DNA from: Reticulitermes speratus
Lineage: Eukaryota > Arthropoda > Insecta > Blattodea > Rhinotermitidae
Assembly (NCBI GenBank): GCA_021186555.1
Contig: JAJKFL010000010.1
Span: 8,041,085-8,105,084 of the forward strand
Length of the DNA: 64,000 bases
Reading direction: 5' to 3'
Positions 1 to 13,600 of the stretch are shown here, piece by piece. The notes under the pieces were generated by a model that was given only the letters and a program-made list of their open reading frames with translations, had not been told where the DNA came from and did not search any database. How positions within the stretch are numbered: the first letter of the stretch is position 1; each line of letters begins with the position of its first letter. Position numbers and translations under genes: made by a program.

Positions 1-83
1 AAAACTCTGTTTTATAGTTGTCAACACCAGACAAAAGGAGAAAACTATCATCCCTGAAAATTCCACAGTATGTAATTGATGGT

Positions 84-205
84 ATTGGGCTCAGGAATAT
101 TCATCATTGCATTGAGCTCAGGAACATTATTAGTTCATTCTTACATTGAGCTCAGGAACATTATTAGTTCATTCTTACATTGAGCTCAGGTACATATTAT
201 TTCTT
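84..205. repeat. 34-bp tandem repeat, about 3-4 copies
   Basis: A unit starting CATTGAGCTCAGGAACATTA recurs with its first base at 110, 144 and 178, exactly 34 bp apart. A diverged, shortened copy starts near 83. It lies upstream of the first recognisable FHIP2 exon, so probably in an intron. No coding meaning is seen. Confidence 0.9.
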
Positions 206-1514
206 CCTACACAGTTACAAAGAAAGTAGCAGCATTGAATAAGGTCTGTGTTTCCAGAATGAATGCAGTCACAAAAAATATAAAGGGAAACATTAAAACG
301 TATAAAATCTTCGGGATTTCACTGCATGAAATGTAAGAACAACAGACATGTATTTGTGGATAAAATGACATTGTTGCTTAAACCAGATACTATGTAACAC
401 TGGAATCTAACAGAGTATTTGAACATCCCAAATGAATCACTTACTTAGGTAAAACATGAATCCATTTTCATTGTACAGTAAGCAAGTCTGGCAAAGTGGT
501 GATAGAGTTTGTGTAAGGAAAACTGACAGCCCAGGCAAAATATTTAGAATTGTCTGTGCTAGAGACAAGAAAGGATTTATTTGTGCTACTGTCTTAATGT
601 TGAAGGCAGAATTGAAGATGGGCTCATATGAAATTGACTGTCACACATCACTGTGGATATTGGCCCTTAACATTTGTCCAACAGAGTAAGTTTATGAGAG
701 TAGAAAACTGGAGGAGACATGTAGTCATATGGAAAAACTGAAACAGCAGTACTGGAAAAGTGGTATTATTATTTAGGAAGAAATGGACAGTGTAGTACAG
801 TAATTCAGCTTGGAGACAGGATTGTTGACAGGAACATGATAACAGGACATTGGTACAGAGCCATGAAGTTGAGCAGAAACTGTTCTTCTGTGCAGTACTG
901 GTAACTTTTAATTGTAATTTTATTTTCTCTCTTTTTTTTTATGGCTGTATACAATCATGGTTCTATTCACACGAGGGCCAAGACATATTTCTCTTCTCCA
1001 AAACTTCAACAACAGCTGTGTGGCTCACCCAGCCTCCTATTCACTGCATACTGGGAACTTTCCAGGGCGTGAATCTGACCACTCACCTGCATCTAAGGTT
1101 ATGAATGTGTGGAGCTATACCTCCACTTCCCTGTATTATATGCTTTAATAGCATGCAGAAGGACACCTTTTTGATATAAACTTCTTGAAGTTCCTTGAAT
1201 GTCACTGCAGTTGAATCATCTGCTTTCATCTTGCTCCAGATACACATTTAGGTCTCGTAGGTATCTGTATTAGAGCGTACATTACAGTTTGCTGTTACTG
1301 TATTTACGTGTATGTAAGGTGAGAATTTTTTTTGTAATTTATTGCAGAAATGGGGGGTGATGGTAAAATTGTGCATGAAGTTGAACTTATTTTGTATAGG
1401 TATTTTCCTGAAAAGTGAAGAGTGTGAAGGTGGGTCATCTTATATGCAGGTAAGTACTCAGTATTTCTTACCACTAAACAGTTATGCCTCAAGTTGTATT
1501 GTTATTCTTTTCAG
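206..1514 (+). other. probable upstream FHIP2 intron, no exon recognised
   Basis: The first recognisable FHIP2 exon begins at 1515 in mid-codon, so coding exons must lie upstream. I found no stretch here matching the preceding part of the FHIP2 protein, and the short open frames at 456-689 and 850-1104 look random. The stretch holds a degenerate SINE-A (about 980-1175) and otherwise nothing recognisable. Confidence 0.5.
980..1175 (+). mobile_element. SINE-A copy, degenerate
   Basis: It carries the SINE-A landmarks in order: a TTTCTCTTCTCCAAAACTTC segment, CACCCAGCCTCCTATTCA, a CCAGGGCGTGAA core, GACCACTCACC, and GGAGCTATACCTCCACT near the 3' end. The tRNA-like head is not recognisable, so the copy is old or 5' truncated. 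Confidence 0.65.
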
Positions 1515-1605
1515 CCTGGACTCACCTGTATGGACTGAGAGTTCACTGTTCCCAGGTTGTCGTCAGGTGGCAGCATTTCTTGCATGGCTTGACTACTGTG
1601 ACCAG
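1515..1605 (+). CDS. FHIP2: FHIP2 exon (first in window)
   Basis: The acceptor TTCTTTTCAG ends at 1514 and the donor GTGAGT starts at 1606. The first base completes a codon begun in an upstream exon. The remaining 30 codons include [11 protein letters not shown], a conserved FHIP2 block. Confidence 0.9.
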
Positions 1606-4600
1606 GTGAGTGGTCTCAGTCCATTATATTTGCCACTTGTTAAATTAATCAGCACTGCATATTTAAACAGAATTTCATAAGAAGTCGGGCCTGTGATATT
1701 CATCAGTTCAGTATACAGTGGTATATGTATGAACACACAAACTGCACAGACCGGCTCTAGGGCCCACCCAGCCTGCAATTCAATGGGTACTGGGGGTTCT
1801 TTCCAGGGGTAAAGCGGCAAGTGCATGAAGTTTACCACTGATCAGCATGTAGTGCAGAGGTTAAAAATGAATGGAGCTATACCTATGCTCCCACTGTATG
1901 CCTTCATGGCATTCGTGGGGAAAACTTCACCTTTTTTTTTAATGTTTTTAGGCACATTTGCATAGTTGCGAAAAGCGCTTACTACCTTTGCTGTGTCCGT
2001 CCGTCTGTCCATTCGTCTGTTTGCATATGTATGCTCAGCTTCCACTGGATGAATTTCCATGAAATTTGATAGCAGGAACTTTTAAATGTCAGGAAACTCC
2101 AAATTTTGTTAAAATTGGGAAAATATATTGGCATTTTACATGAAGACATGAGTACATTGTTGCCAGCAACATTAATTCACCACAAAGGTGCTCTCCTCGG
2201 CTGAAATGGTATCAGGCTGTTGGTCCTTCTGTCCACCTGTCGGTCTGTTTGCATGTATGAGCGCGGCTCCACTGGACAAATTTTCATGAAATTTGATATT
2301 GAAGACACATGAAAATCTGTCAAAGTTCCAGATTTAGTTAAAATCAGGCAAAGGTTACGTGAAAACTTAAGTATGTTTTTATTTTTGCTGGTGACATTAA
2401 ATCACCACAGAAGCGCTCTTTTTGAGTGAAATGGTATCGGGCTATAAGGATACCTGAGGAAGTATAAACATCATGCAAACGTGCCGTGATGTTATGTTAT
2501 AGGTACATTGCTTATCTTGTTTATGTGTATGAACAATTCCTACATTTTCATATCATTTGATGTAAGCAGAATTCTGTCCTAGTGGCACTCTAACCTAGAC
2601 CTTGATGCCTTCATGTTTAATTGGAAGGTCAGAAAGACCATAATTGACAACAGGACATATTAAAAATATTTGTGATAAAAATACAAAAACACTTGTCTCA
2701 TGAATATTGAGTACTTATATCCTTGCTAGGTATTGTTGTTTATGTTTTAACAATAGTTTGTTCGCGAGTCTCATCCAATCATTGGCACAGCACTGGCTGG
2801 CAGCATACGATTGGGATTTCTTGAAAGAGTCCTGGGTCCAGCCCTTCTCCAGCCAGGTGATTCAAATGAAGTCCTCATCACTGCCTTCATTAGTAAATGC
2901 TTGAAGAAAGTCTCTGCTCCTGCACTGCTTACCGGTATGCACACGTAAATCTTTTGACATTTTGTCACTAAAGTGATTGGTTATGGTCGTGGATTTGATG
3001 CCTAGTAGAGGATGTAGATTGTTCTCTTTTAAACCACATCCAGACTAACTGAGGCCCACCCAAACATGTATTCAGTGACTACCAAGGGTTTTTTCTTTGG
3101 AAATAAAGTAGCTGGAGTATAGAACTGATCAGCTGACCATTCTTCAACATAATACTGTGGGGGAATTGCATGTCTGCCTTCATGACATGTTGATCACGCT
3201 TCCTTTATCCCTGCACATGAATTTTGGGATCAGTGCCTTCACCTTTCAGACACCTGTGTTCACATACGTGAATGTGTGTAGGAATACACCCCTAGAAATT
3301 CATTTTGTATATGTATGCAACAAGGTAATTACAGCATTTAAGACATGCTGCATAATCTCTATTTTCCACAAAATGCCGTTTATTTGATAATTTTACCTTT
3401 TTCTGTTGAAATAATACGTTTTTCATAAACCATGCACTGGAAATTTAAATACCCACCCTCATAGGGTAAAGGGTAACCCTTATCAGTCCAATGTCAAGAT
3501 AAGTTTGACAGGGCTGTCGGCTGTACCCGGTCCATTGTTGAGCTCAGATTGACATGTTATTTTACAGGGTTTATGCTGATTTTCCCTAAGTTCTTGTTAT
3601 CTAGTGGCTGTTTTGGACTTTGAAGCTCAGAGGTTTTGTGGAAAATTAATTTGGACCAGACTGTTGTAATTGACAAGAATAATTCCGAATGCAGATGATT
3701 AAAGTATCATAATGGTATCGTGTAATCGCTTTACACCTCTGCAGTTCAGAAAACATCACTGAATACACTGGTGACCAAACAACAGTAATTGAAAAATTGT
3801 GGTAGATATACTACAGCTGTGTACAAACACCGTACAGAATATTTTTATGTGATATTGTGCGCCCTGAAAACTGTGTACAAATAAAAGAAAACCAGCTTGT
3901 GCCTGTGTAGACAAGTCATATTACTGTGCTGCAGAATTCCTGTACTGGTTAGTTGGCGAGAACAGAGAGCCTGAGTTGCCTGGTTTATCCACTTGTCCAA
4001 CAAGACAACATTTGCTCAACAACTGCTTCCATGAACAAGATGAGGTCAGCCTAGAAACACTGCGACTGTTTGAGGTGAGGTATATTATGCTATTGGATAC
4101 TACAGAAGGATAGATTTATCATGTCCCTGAGCAGAGAAATGTGCAGTCTTGGCTTGTGTAGATAGACTGCGTTAAACCCTTTGCCATGTTTTTTGTGCTG
4201 ATACTTGAGCAGCTGGAATGCGTGCCTAGACGTCTCTTGTTACTCGTGGTCTCGGCATGCTTGTGCAGAGTATTCAGTTGAACAAGAAGTGTTAGTTTGC
4301 AGTGCTTCTGTACAGTGTGCTGTATGGGAAAACATGTTGATGAAAATTTTGTAGAAAATGTTTTGCATCAGCAGTGCCACATAAAGGTATGTGCAGTGTA
4401 ATGGAAAAATTCGAAACAGGTTTTGTGCTAGACAGCAATAAAATATGAAAGCTTGTTTTGTCCTTGGATGAGGTATCGTTTACATCGAGTAGAAATGTAA
4501 ACAGCCAAAATAACAGATACCAGTTCTGATTGAAGTTCCCTTTGCAGTTCAAGAAGTTCCTTAGTGTGACTTTAAAATGGGAGTGTCTGTGTTAAGTGGG

Positions 4601-7600
4601 CATACTTAAACTTATTGGGCCTTTGTTCTTCAAAGAAGCAAATTCTAACCATTGCATTAAATTAATTCCGACACTGTTATTCAGGCAATTAAGAGAAGAA
4701 GAGAAAATATTCGGTTACTTCATGCAGGAAATCGCCACAGCCCACACAGCAAATTTCTCAGTCGCATCACTTCTTCTTCATTGGCATACGGTCCTTACGA
4801 TTTAACCAGTGCCTCCTTCAGATTGATGGCCAATATAGATCTGCCTTCTGCTTTCTTCCTCCATCTCTAGACACCCATCGATTCCAGATCATTCTCAGTA
4901 CAGTCTAACGACCTTAATTTGGTCTTCCTGCTTTTCTTCTTCTGCATGGTTTCCCCAGAAATACAGTTGAACTCGGGTTATTACGTCATGAAAGGGACTG
5001 AATATTTTGTGTCGTTATAAACGAATGTTGTCATAACCGAGGAATGTAATGTTATGGTTAACAGTGAGGAATTTGGTACCACAGAAAGTCTGACGCTATA
5101 GACGAGGTGTCGTATAAACCGATGTCGTTATAACCAGGTTTGACTGTAATTTCTTTATGGTCCTGTCATGAGACATTCTTACCAGATATCCTGCCCATTG
5201 TAGTCTTCTTACTTTTATTGTTGTTACAGTATTTGGGTTTCTATACATAACCTGCAGTTCATCATTACTTTGGATTCTGTAGCCATTTGTTCTTTTTATT
5301 GGGCCATATCTTTTTTAGTATTTTCCACTCCCATGTCAGTGGCAACACTAGAAGATGTATTTGGCAAATGGTTGATAACTCATGGATTGTAGCCTTCTAG
5401 ATCTCAAGATTTGAATTGGTATGGTATTGTTTGTTGGGACCACATTCCTTGTAAGAACAGAAAGACAATATTTGAAGAGTAGTTGCTAATATTTCACAAC
5501 AGGCCCTGTCATGTGTCAAATGTTTTCAGAAGGTCCAAGGTCTGCTTAGACCCAGGAGGTGAGCACTTCAAAGCACTTATATAAAAACCAGACTTAAATT
5601 GGCAGATGCAGGCTTACTATGCGTACAGCTTCTGTGACAGTTATCATGCTCAGAGACGTGGAAAAATGTATGCCCTGTAATGTCTGTAGATTATATGAGC
5701 ATATTGTTCTTCTGGTTTATGATACCATGGAGTCCAGTAGTTGTGTTACCAGCATTTTGGAGCAACATACTGCATGCATCTTCAGGTGACTTAAACCATG
5801 AAGTGTTGGTACTTACATACCAGACTACACACACAGTTACAATGGTGAAGATCACAGCACCAATCTTCAGCACCATGAAAACCTCAAACTTCATTGTGTA
5901 ATTTTATGAAGTCATTAATTGTAGTCATTCGATATGGAATGATGCATTTTACCGTGTTAATGTGTGTGTGTGGTTGTAATGAAGTTTGTATAGTGTGGAG
6001 AAAATATTTCTCCCAAACATACAGAAGCAACACTTTCTGTTAAAGTGAATGGTACTTCTGTTCACCTTTCTCACGTAAGATGTTGATGGTTCATGCAAGT
6101 CATCCTGGAGTATAATGCTTTGCAATATTTGTACTCCATTGAAATACACCTTCTTAATATTGGTTATTACAGTGAGCCAGTTTGAGACATTTGCTGTGAA
6201 TGTATGTGTTACAAATGTAAAAGGGAGTACAGAATTACAACAGGACTTCTAACAGTGCTTGAAAGCCAAACTGATGAGATACACTTAAATATTTTAATTG
6301 TGTCAGTAATTTGCCACTTATTTGCTATCCCCACCTACTGTGAGTCTGTTAATTGTATGTGATGGGTCAAGTTTGATCAGTGGCGGACCCAGTAAATTGT
6401 TTAAGGGAGGGGTGCATGTGCTTAATGACAAAAGAATGAAATTTTATTTGTAAAATACAGTGTGAAGTAGTGCTTTGTTCTGAAGAGAAAGTCATGCAAA
6501 CAGAAATAAAACAAAGTAAACTTTGTTATTAATATCAAATATTGTCAATTTCACTACAAACATTTACATATTCATGAGAATAGGTCTAATCTAGTAGTAA
6601 TTTAAATTGTGTTTGCCCCTTTTGACTGGCAGCCACACGCTCGTTAGTAAAGTTAATAAAAAAAATACACCTGATTATTTTCACAAAATACCTTCAGAAC
6701 TAAATGCTGTTATAATTATGCACAAGCCAGTATTTCGAGGGGGGGGGGGGGCTGCTCATGCGCGCTTCTCCTCCCTGGATTTGTCCCTGAGTTTAATGTG
6801 CTTTTCCACTGCACTTTCATTGGCTTGGAGACAACATTTAGTAGATTATTGATTAATTCTTTGCGCCTTATTTTTCAGACAGTTGAAGCTATGTGCTTCA
6901 CTGTTCAGCGTTTAAACAGATCATTAAAAGAATTCTTCTTCATTTACTTTTTTTATTCTGAATGTATACTAAATTCTGGTATGAGAGGTTCCTAAATTGA
7001 AGCTTGTTTTTATGGTATCGTCTTATCAACTGGACCATGAAATTGAATGTGGATTTGTGCTAACCATCAGCATGATTATTCTCCTGTGGCTGCACCTTAG
7101 AGGTAATTTAAGGGATTTATCCCAGGATTTTACAGTTACTAGTGTTGTGCCAAGAATGACAGGCCTAAATGCAGAGGTTAGGTTAAGGATGTATTTAAAA
7201 AGGAGGAAAAATGTGTAGTGATTCTGGTGGATGAATTTTTATAAGGAAAAGGATTTGTCAAAATATGCCATTTCGTGTCTGTTAAGGTGCTGCTGGAGAA
7301 ACCACATGAACATGTTGTGCACTGTTTGGTGCTGGCGTACCTGACTGCACGAAGTTATTACGACAGCTCTGCATCAGACTCGTTAATTACCTCGTGGAGC
7401 GATGAAGAAGATGAACGTGAACGACAGAGAGACAGTCCCTGTACGTCAAATCAGATATGCTATTGAGTTCTGAGAGCTGAGTGTTTTAAGTTTTGTAGGA
7501 AATGTAATTTGGCCTTTTCGAAGTTTTAAGTATGAACTCACTGAAGACGTTCAGGAAACAGCAAGTACACTGTTTCTTCTTAAAGGAAGTGGCCAGTTTC

Positions 7601-10600
7601 CTTATAGCAGGTTTTTCAGGTTCATTACTAAAAGTGTTCCTGTTAGGATATAAAGAAGTAGTTCTGACTATTAAATTACAATAAAATGAGTCTCTTTCAA
7701 ACTATCACTTATTATTGCTAAATTAAGTAATTTCTGCAGGGTGTTTTGTGAAGAGCGTGCAACTGTGATCGAAGCTAGATTGCACTAGAAAATATGGAAT
7801 GTGTACATTTTGTGTGTGCACATGCGTATAGACTCCATTAAACTTTTAAAGATGCAATACGTATGATAACATTTGATGTACTGGGAGGACAATGAAATAT
7901 CCAGCATGCCTTAGCTGGGTGGATGTAAAATGTGTAATTTTATGTATCTGCCCATAATTTTGTTAATATATTCATCTTTTAATAATTTTTAAAATTGCAA
8001 AAAAGAAACAATTTGAACAGAGTAGTTTATGTGTATAAATCCATTTATGAATGTTTTACAGTTTCACATTTTACAGGGAAGTATGTCTGTAGAAGTTGCA
8101 TATATTTGGTTAGTAATGAATGGGTTACATAACAGAAAATTCATCTTGGTTTACAAACCTGGTAATGAATGTTTCTTCCCAGAATTATGATGCAGTGTTA
8201 CAGCTGAGTGCTTGAACTTCACTTATCAGACGCTTTATTCTTTTATTTTCACAGTCAGACATCACTTGTAATATAAACTGTTGGTGACGTCAGTATGACC
8301 AGGGCGTCACCCACTGTTTGTTATTTAATTCAAACATGGTACATTGGGCACTGTAATCAAGTGAGGCTACTTCACTTCGTAAGGAAATTGCAGTATCTGA
8401 TTCCTTCATTGTTAAAGTTTGAACTCAGGAAGTCTAAATCACAGTTTTCACAACAGTGACATCACATTGTGAAGAGGCCAAGGTTCACAACGGACTGTAG
8501 AGCCACGAAAGAAGAAGAAGACATCACGTTGTGGCATGACACAGACAGCCTGCAAGTTTTCCTGTTATATTGTGGGTTATATTCATGACTCAAATTGTTA
8601 CCATTGTGTCATCACAAATTGAAGACCTAACATTAGGAGCCAGGACAGTGCAGTCTGTGTAGTGACTAGGCTACAGACTGGAGGATTTGGGGTTTGAATT
8701 CTGACAGGCAAGAGATTTTTCTGTTCTACTGAACGTCCATACTGGCTGTGGGGCCCAGGCTGCTGTGCGTACCATGAGTTCCTTCCGCAGGGGTAAAGTG
8801 GCTGTGGTTGAGACTGACCACTCACCTCCATGTAGTTCCAAGGTTAAGAATGAGTGGAGCTATACCTCCACTCCCTATGTATGCCTTCATGGCATGTACA
8901 GGAGCAACTGTACCTTTTTTTACTTTTCACATTTCTGGAACCCTGTCTTGTGTCAGTTCTGCTGTCTTCCGGCATTTGATCTGAAGGTTCCTGAACAATC
9001 CCTGCAGGATTGACCACTTTCTAATCTGTTTGGCCAGTTGGCTACTGCAGAAGAGTGTAATCCTAACTGGCTTGTGGTGAATGTATTCACTTGCAGTTAA
9101 CTTGGTGCTGCTGAGCAGTGTCCCCTGCTCTTCTGCCACTCTGTGCTGTGTCCCTGTACCATTGTGGACTCGATACTTAACCAATGAGTTCTTCACAAAA
9201 CTAAATACTGCAAATTTGTGAGATAGGAATATGTTTGTTTCATAATAAAAGACAATTTTATCAATATCTTATGTTCACTTTAAGTACTGAGTACCATGGT
9301 TTTGTACAATTGCCGTATGACCTGATTAAGTCGTACACCTACGGTATGTACATTTACTATAAAAGACACCACTACAGAAGTGTGAATAGTCTCTTTTTAA
9401 GTGGTTGTTATTTTCCTGTTCCTTTGTATTTCAGCTTTAATTTTAATTGTCTGCCTATGCATAATGTCATAACAGCTGCACAGACACCATCCTTGCCTAA
9501 ATACAATACAATACATTTTGCCCTTCCAAATGCTGCACACTACACACTATATTCGTGCATGTTGCGTTCTGTTATGTAGTAAGAAATATGTATTGGAATT
9601 CAGTGTGCATAAATGTAATGTACAGTCTGCATTTTGGAGAGGCTTTTAAAAGGGAGAAGTGTTCTGTATGTTTAGTCAGATGTGATAAATGGACTTCCTG
9701 TTTCCAGTAAATTTTATTGGATGTTTAGAAATTATGTTCATATTAATTTGTTAATGTTTTTGTTCCAGTACTGGATTTCTCTCCTGGGTCATCACCTATT
9801 AGCAGGACTCTTGCACCAAGCAATATTAACAAAGTTATCAATAGGTGTGTGTATGCTTATTGCTGATCATAGTAAGTGTATTTAACTAACTGTAATCAGA
9901 ATCACATAATGTTTATGCAGACATTATCCGGTCTGACCACATGCTAGTTTAAACAATATAGCCATGAGTTTGTACTGAATATTAAAATGTGTCGAGTCTT
10001 TAACTAAACTTGAGACTTGCTTCATAGTGATCGTATTATCTCCACACAAGTAAAATCAGACTGTGATGTAATAACAAAGAACGTAATGTGTGTAAGTCGT
10101 GTCCCGGGCTGTGTTTAAAAAGGTCACTTCTAGACATCAGAGGCCTTCTGCAGCCCCGGGACCAGCTTTTATCATGGCATGTTTCAAACACCACATGTTT
10201 TGATACAGATGCATTTCAGCACTGTAATCACTCTTTCCAATCATCGTCAAGAAAGAAGAAAACTTTTTTTCTCTTTGTTGGAGATAAGATAATTATTCAA
10301 AGCTCAGCAGAGCAAAGCTTGAAAATTTAATCCAAAATAATAGTCCGTCTGTAAGCCTCCTCCTTATAGAAGGCTTGGCTGTGGTGTCACTAACTCCCCC
10401 CCCCCTCCGCCAGGTCCCCAACAGTGGAGGCAAATAGAAGTTAATGCTAAACCATGTAAAGTTCCCATTCTTTTGTCATGGCATGTTTTGAACAGCATCG
10501 CAATACATTTCTTTGTTTTGTCTGTAAGTGCGACAGAAGTGCAGTTTGCAGATGAACAAGTAGTGTGTGTATAGGACATTCAGATGTCCATTGTGTGTAT

Positions 10601-13600
10601 ATATATATATATGATACCATGCTGAAGGGTTGATATAGGAGAGGCTTTTTGAGAATGCATTTTCTACTGTGTATGGATACTTTAGTTTTATCATACAAAT
10701 GTCACTGACATTACTGCTTACAGTCCAACAGAGTGTTAATGATGACTTACCACATTTACATGCTGTCCAGATACAGCACGGCCTTTACTGTCTAAGTACA
10801 GTGTGACCTTGACCATCTAAATACGTGACCTCGACTGTTTGAATTCAGAAGCTCACAAAATGAGAATGACAGAAAAATGTTTTATTTAAAGGACAGTTAT
10901 TGTAATAATATGAGGGTTGCCCAAAAAGTTTTGCAGCACTTTTTATACATCAGGCAAAGTCAACAGGAGATGTCTGGAGTTTTTTGGTGTGGTTAAGTTT
11001 GAATGTGAACAACATTATTGATGTCTTCGGATATTCAGAAGTGTTTGCTTGTTGGATTTTGTGAAGCCCAACTGACTATCACAGAACTGTGCGGAAAGAG
11101 GTGTGTTCAGATTTGCTCTCCCGTTACAAGGCTGTTGGTGGAACCTTTTTGTCAGTGATTATCACTGGGGATGAAACACGGTCCCATCACTTTGAACCGC
11201 AGACAAGAAGACAGTTAGTGGAATGGCATTATCTGATTTCTTCTCAGAAGAAGAAGTTTAAGGGTACCGCTTCAGCAGGGAAAGTCATGGCCACTGTTTT
11301 ATGGGATGCAGAAGGAGTGATTTTGGTAGACATGCCACGTGGTAAAACCATTAACTCAGATCTGTACATTCAAACTCATAAAACGTTTCGGAAGCTTTTC
11401 AGGAGAGTTTGACCTCACGAATATGTTGCTGAAATTCTCCAACATGAGAAAGCATGACCACACACAAGTCTGGAAACACAGGAAGCAACCACAAAGCTTA
11501 GATGGACTCTTTGTCCCCACCCACCATGCAGCCCCAGGTCTTGCTCTCTCAGATTTCCACCACTTTGGAACCCTCTAAGATGCCATCTGTGGTAAAAAGT
11601 TTGGGAGTGATGGTGAGGTTATTGAAGAAGTGGCTGCAAGTACAGAATTCAAACTGGTACAAAACGGGAGTATATGCTCTTGTTTCTCGCTGGCACAAGA
11701 CTGTTGAAATTGTTGGAAATTATGTAGGAAAATGAGGTGTGTAATACATCCATCTAGTTATCCTATGAGAATGTGCAAAGAATTATATAATAAATTACTA
11801 GCAATAAAGAAAATTGTGTTGCAAAACTTTTGGGCAACCTTCGTATGATACTGTTGCACATCTGCACACTACTGAGCAGGTTGGCATAGCGGTTTTGCAT
11901 CTTGCCCAACATTCAGAGGAATTTTATTTGGATATGAGCTGTAGGTTGGCTCTACTGATTCCCCTCCCCCCCCCCCATCAGTCCCTGCAATTGAATACTA
12001 GAACATTGCTTAAAGTACACCATGGCAATTCATTGTGCATTTTTATAAATTGGTATGGGATTGATATAGCATCATTTTAACTGATTAACCTTCAGTTGAT
12101 GAATGGGACAGTGTCCCATTAAATGTACGCCCTTTTTATCCAAAAGTGCAAAAGCTGTCCTGCAGTGGGCATTTAAATTGAGTAGTGCTTTGGCAGGTAG
12201 CAGAAACCCTTTTATTTAAAAGGCCATATGCTGAAAGTTAAACGAGCACAACATTGTCATAGTTATTGCATCAGTCTGCTTGATTTATTGCAGACTGTCT
12301 GTGATTGTAATGATAAGACCCTGTTGTGATATTCTTGTTTTGATTTTGACAGCTTTCTCTTCCTGCTGCCCCAACAAATGCATTCTACAAGTGATCCTGA
12401 AGAGTCAGGATACGAGCAGTACGTGCAGGATTCAGACAGGCAGTATCAGGTCTGCATTGCACGATGTGCCTGCTATGCCTGGCCAAGTGAAGCGACCTTT
12501 CCCGAGCCATCCGAGTGTGATGATTCAGGTAGCTCTGATTCGCGTCCTGAAGCTGACCATGGTCACCAGTTCTATGAAGGCCCATTTTTGCGGATGCTGT
12601 TCACCCGGCTTGTGCGTCTACCATACCAGGTGAGGAGATCGTCCTGAATTATGTGGGTAGACATAAAGGAACAGTTGAGACTGGTTTCTTATCCTGCTTT
12701 CCTTATATTATAAGAAAAAAACAGACTTATGATGGTGTGCATGCATGTGCGTGCAAGCAACCGAGCAAACAGCCATCCATCCATCCCTCCAAATAACCTT
12801 TCAGTGAGCCTATCGATGGATTTTACTGTAACTTGGTATAAATCTCATACTGTTTACTGAAAATCAGTAATATGATCTGATAACACTGTCAGCTTTCTGC
12901 AGTGGGGGCACCCAAAAGGCAGATTCTGTTACCTCCAGTGCTGGTTGCCAGAGGAGGCCCAAGAGAGGAAGACAGACTCTGGTCAATGGATGGAGGGCTG
13001 GTTTTCTTCACATTCTCATTCTTTGGCAGATGTGGTGTAGAACTTTGAGGTTATATCTGGGTTGTTTGTTGTTCATTGTGTTAAGGGATATCTTCACATT
13101 ACTACCCTGGCAAAATGCACGTAGATCCACAAGTCCTCTGTTGTTAATGTAATGACCACAAGGCAGCAAAATGTTACTGACTGTGTGTGGCTATACGTGT
13201 TCTAATCAGAGCTGTATTTATATTTGTCTGTTGACAAAGGGTAAGAAATTTATGAACATAGGGGAAGTGATGTCTGCGTGCTTTATCTGTGGTTGGTGTT
13301 TAGGATCCGTAGTAAAGTCATTTGAATTCCATTTTGTTCTGTGTCTGTTATAACCCTATACATAACATGAAGCTGAAATCTGATTTTATTGGTTTTCTCA
13401 GAATTGGTTCCCAGTACAATAAATTAGTATATGGTTAAAATATCAGATCTCTTTAAGGTCTACAATTTTTATTTTAAACATTCTTTGCTGTGGTTAATAT
13501 TGACCTAAATGCAAACAGAGTCATTTGTCTGTCTGCACTATGTCGTCTGTAGCGTTAATGAAGTAGACAAATTGAAAAATATGCGTATTAATACATTCCA

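Noticed and set aside
456-1148. Short plus-strand frames as upstream FHIP2 exons
   Set aside because: None matches the part of FHIP2 that should precede the exon at 1515, and one is inside a SINE.
11089-11412. Transposase-like frame as a possible functional gene
   Set aside because: The mariner reading frame is truncated at the N-terminus, frameshifted after about 108 codons, and has lost a catalytic Asp.
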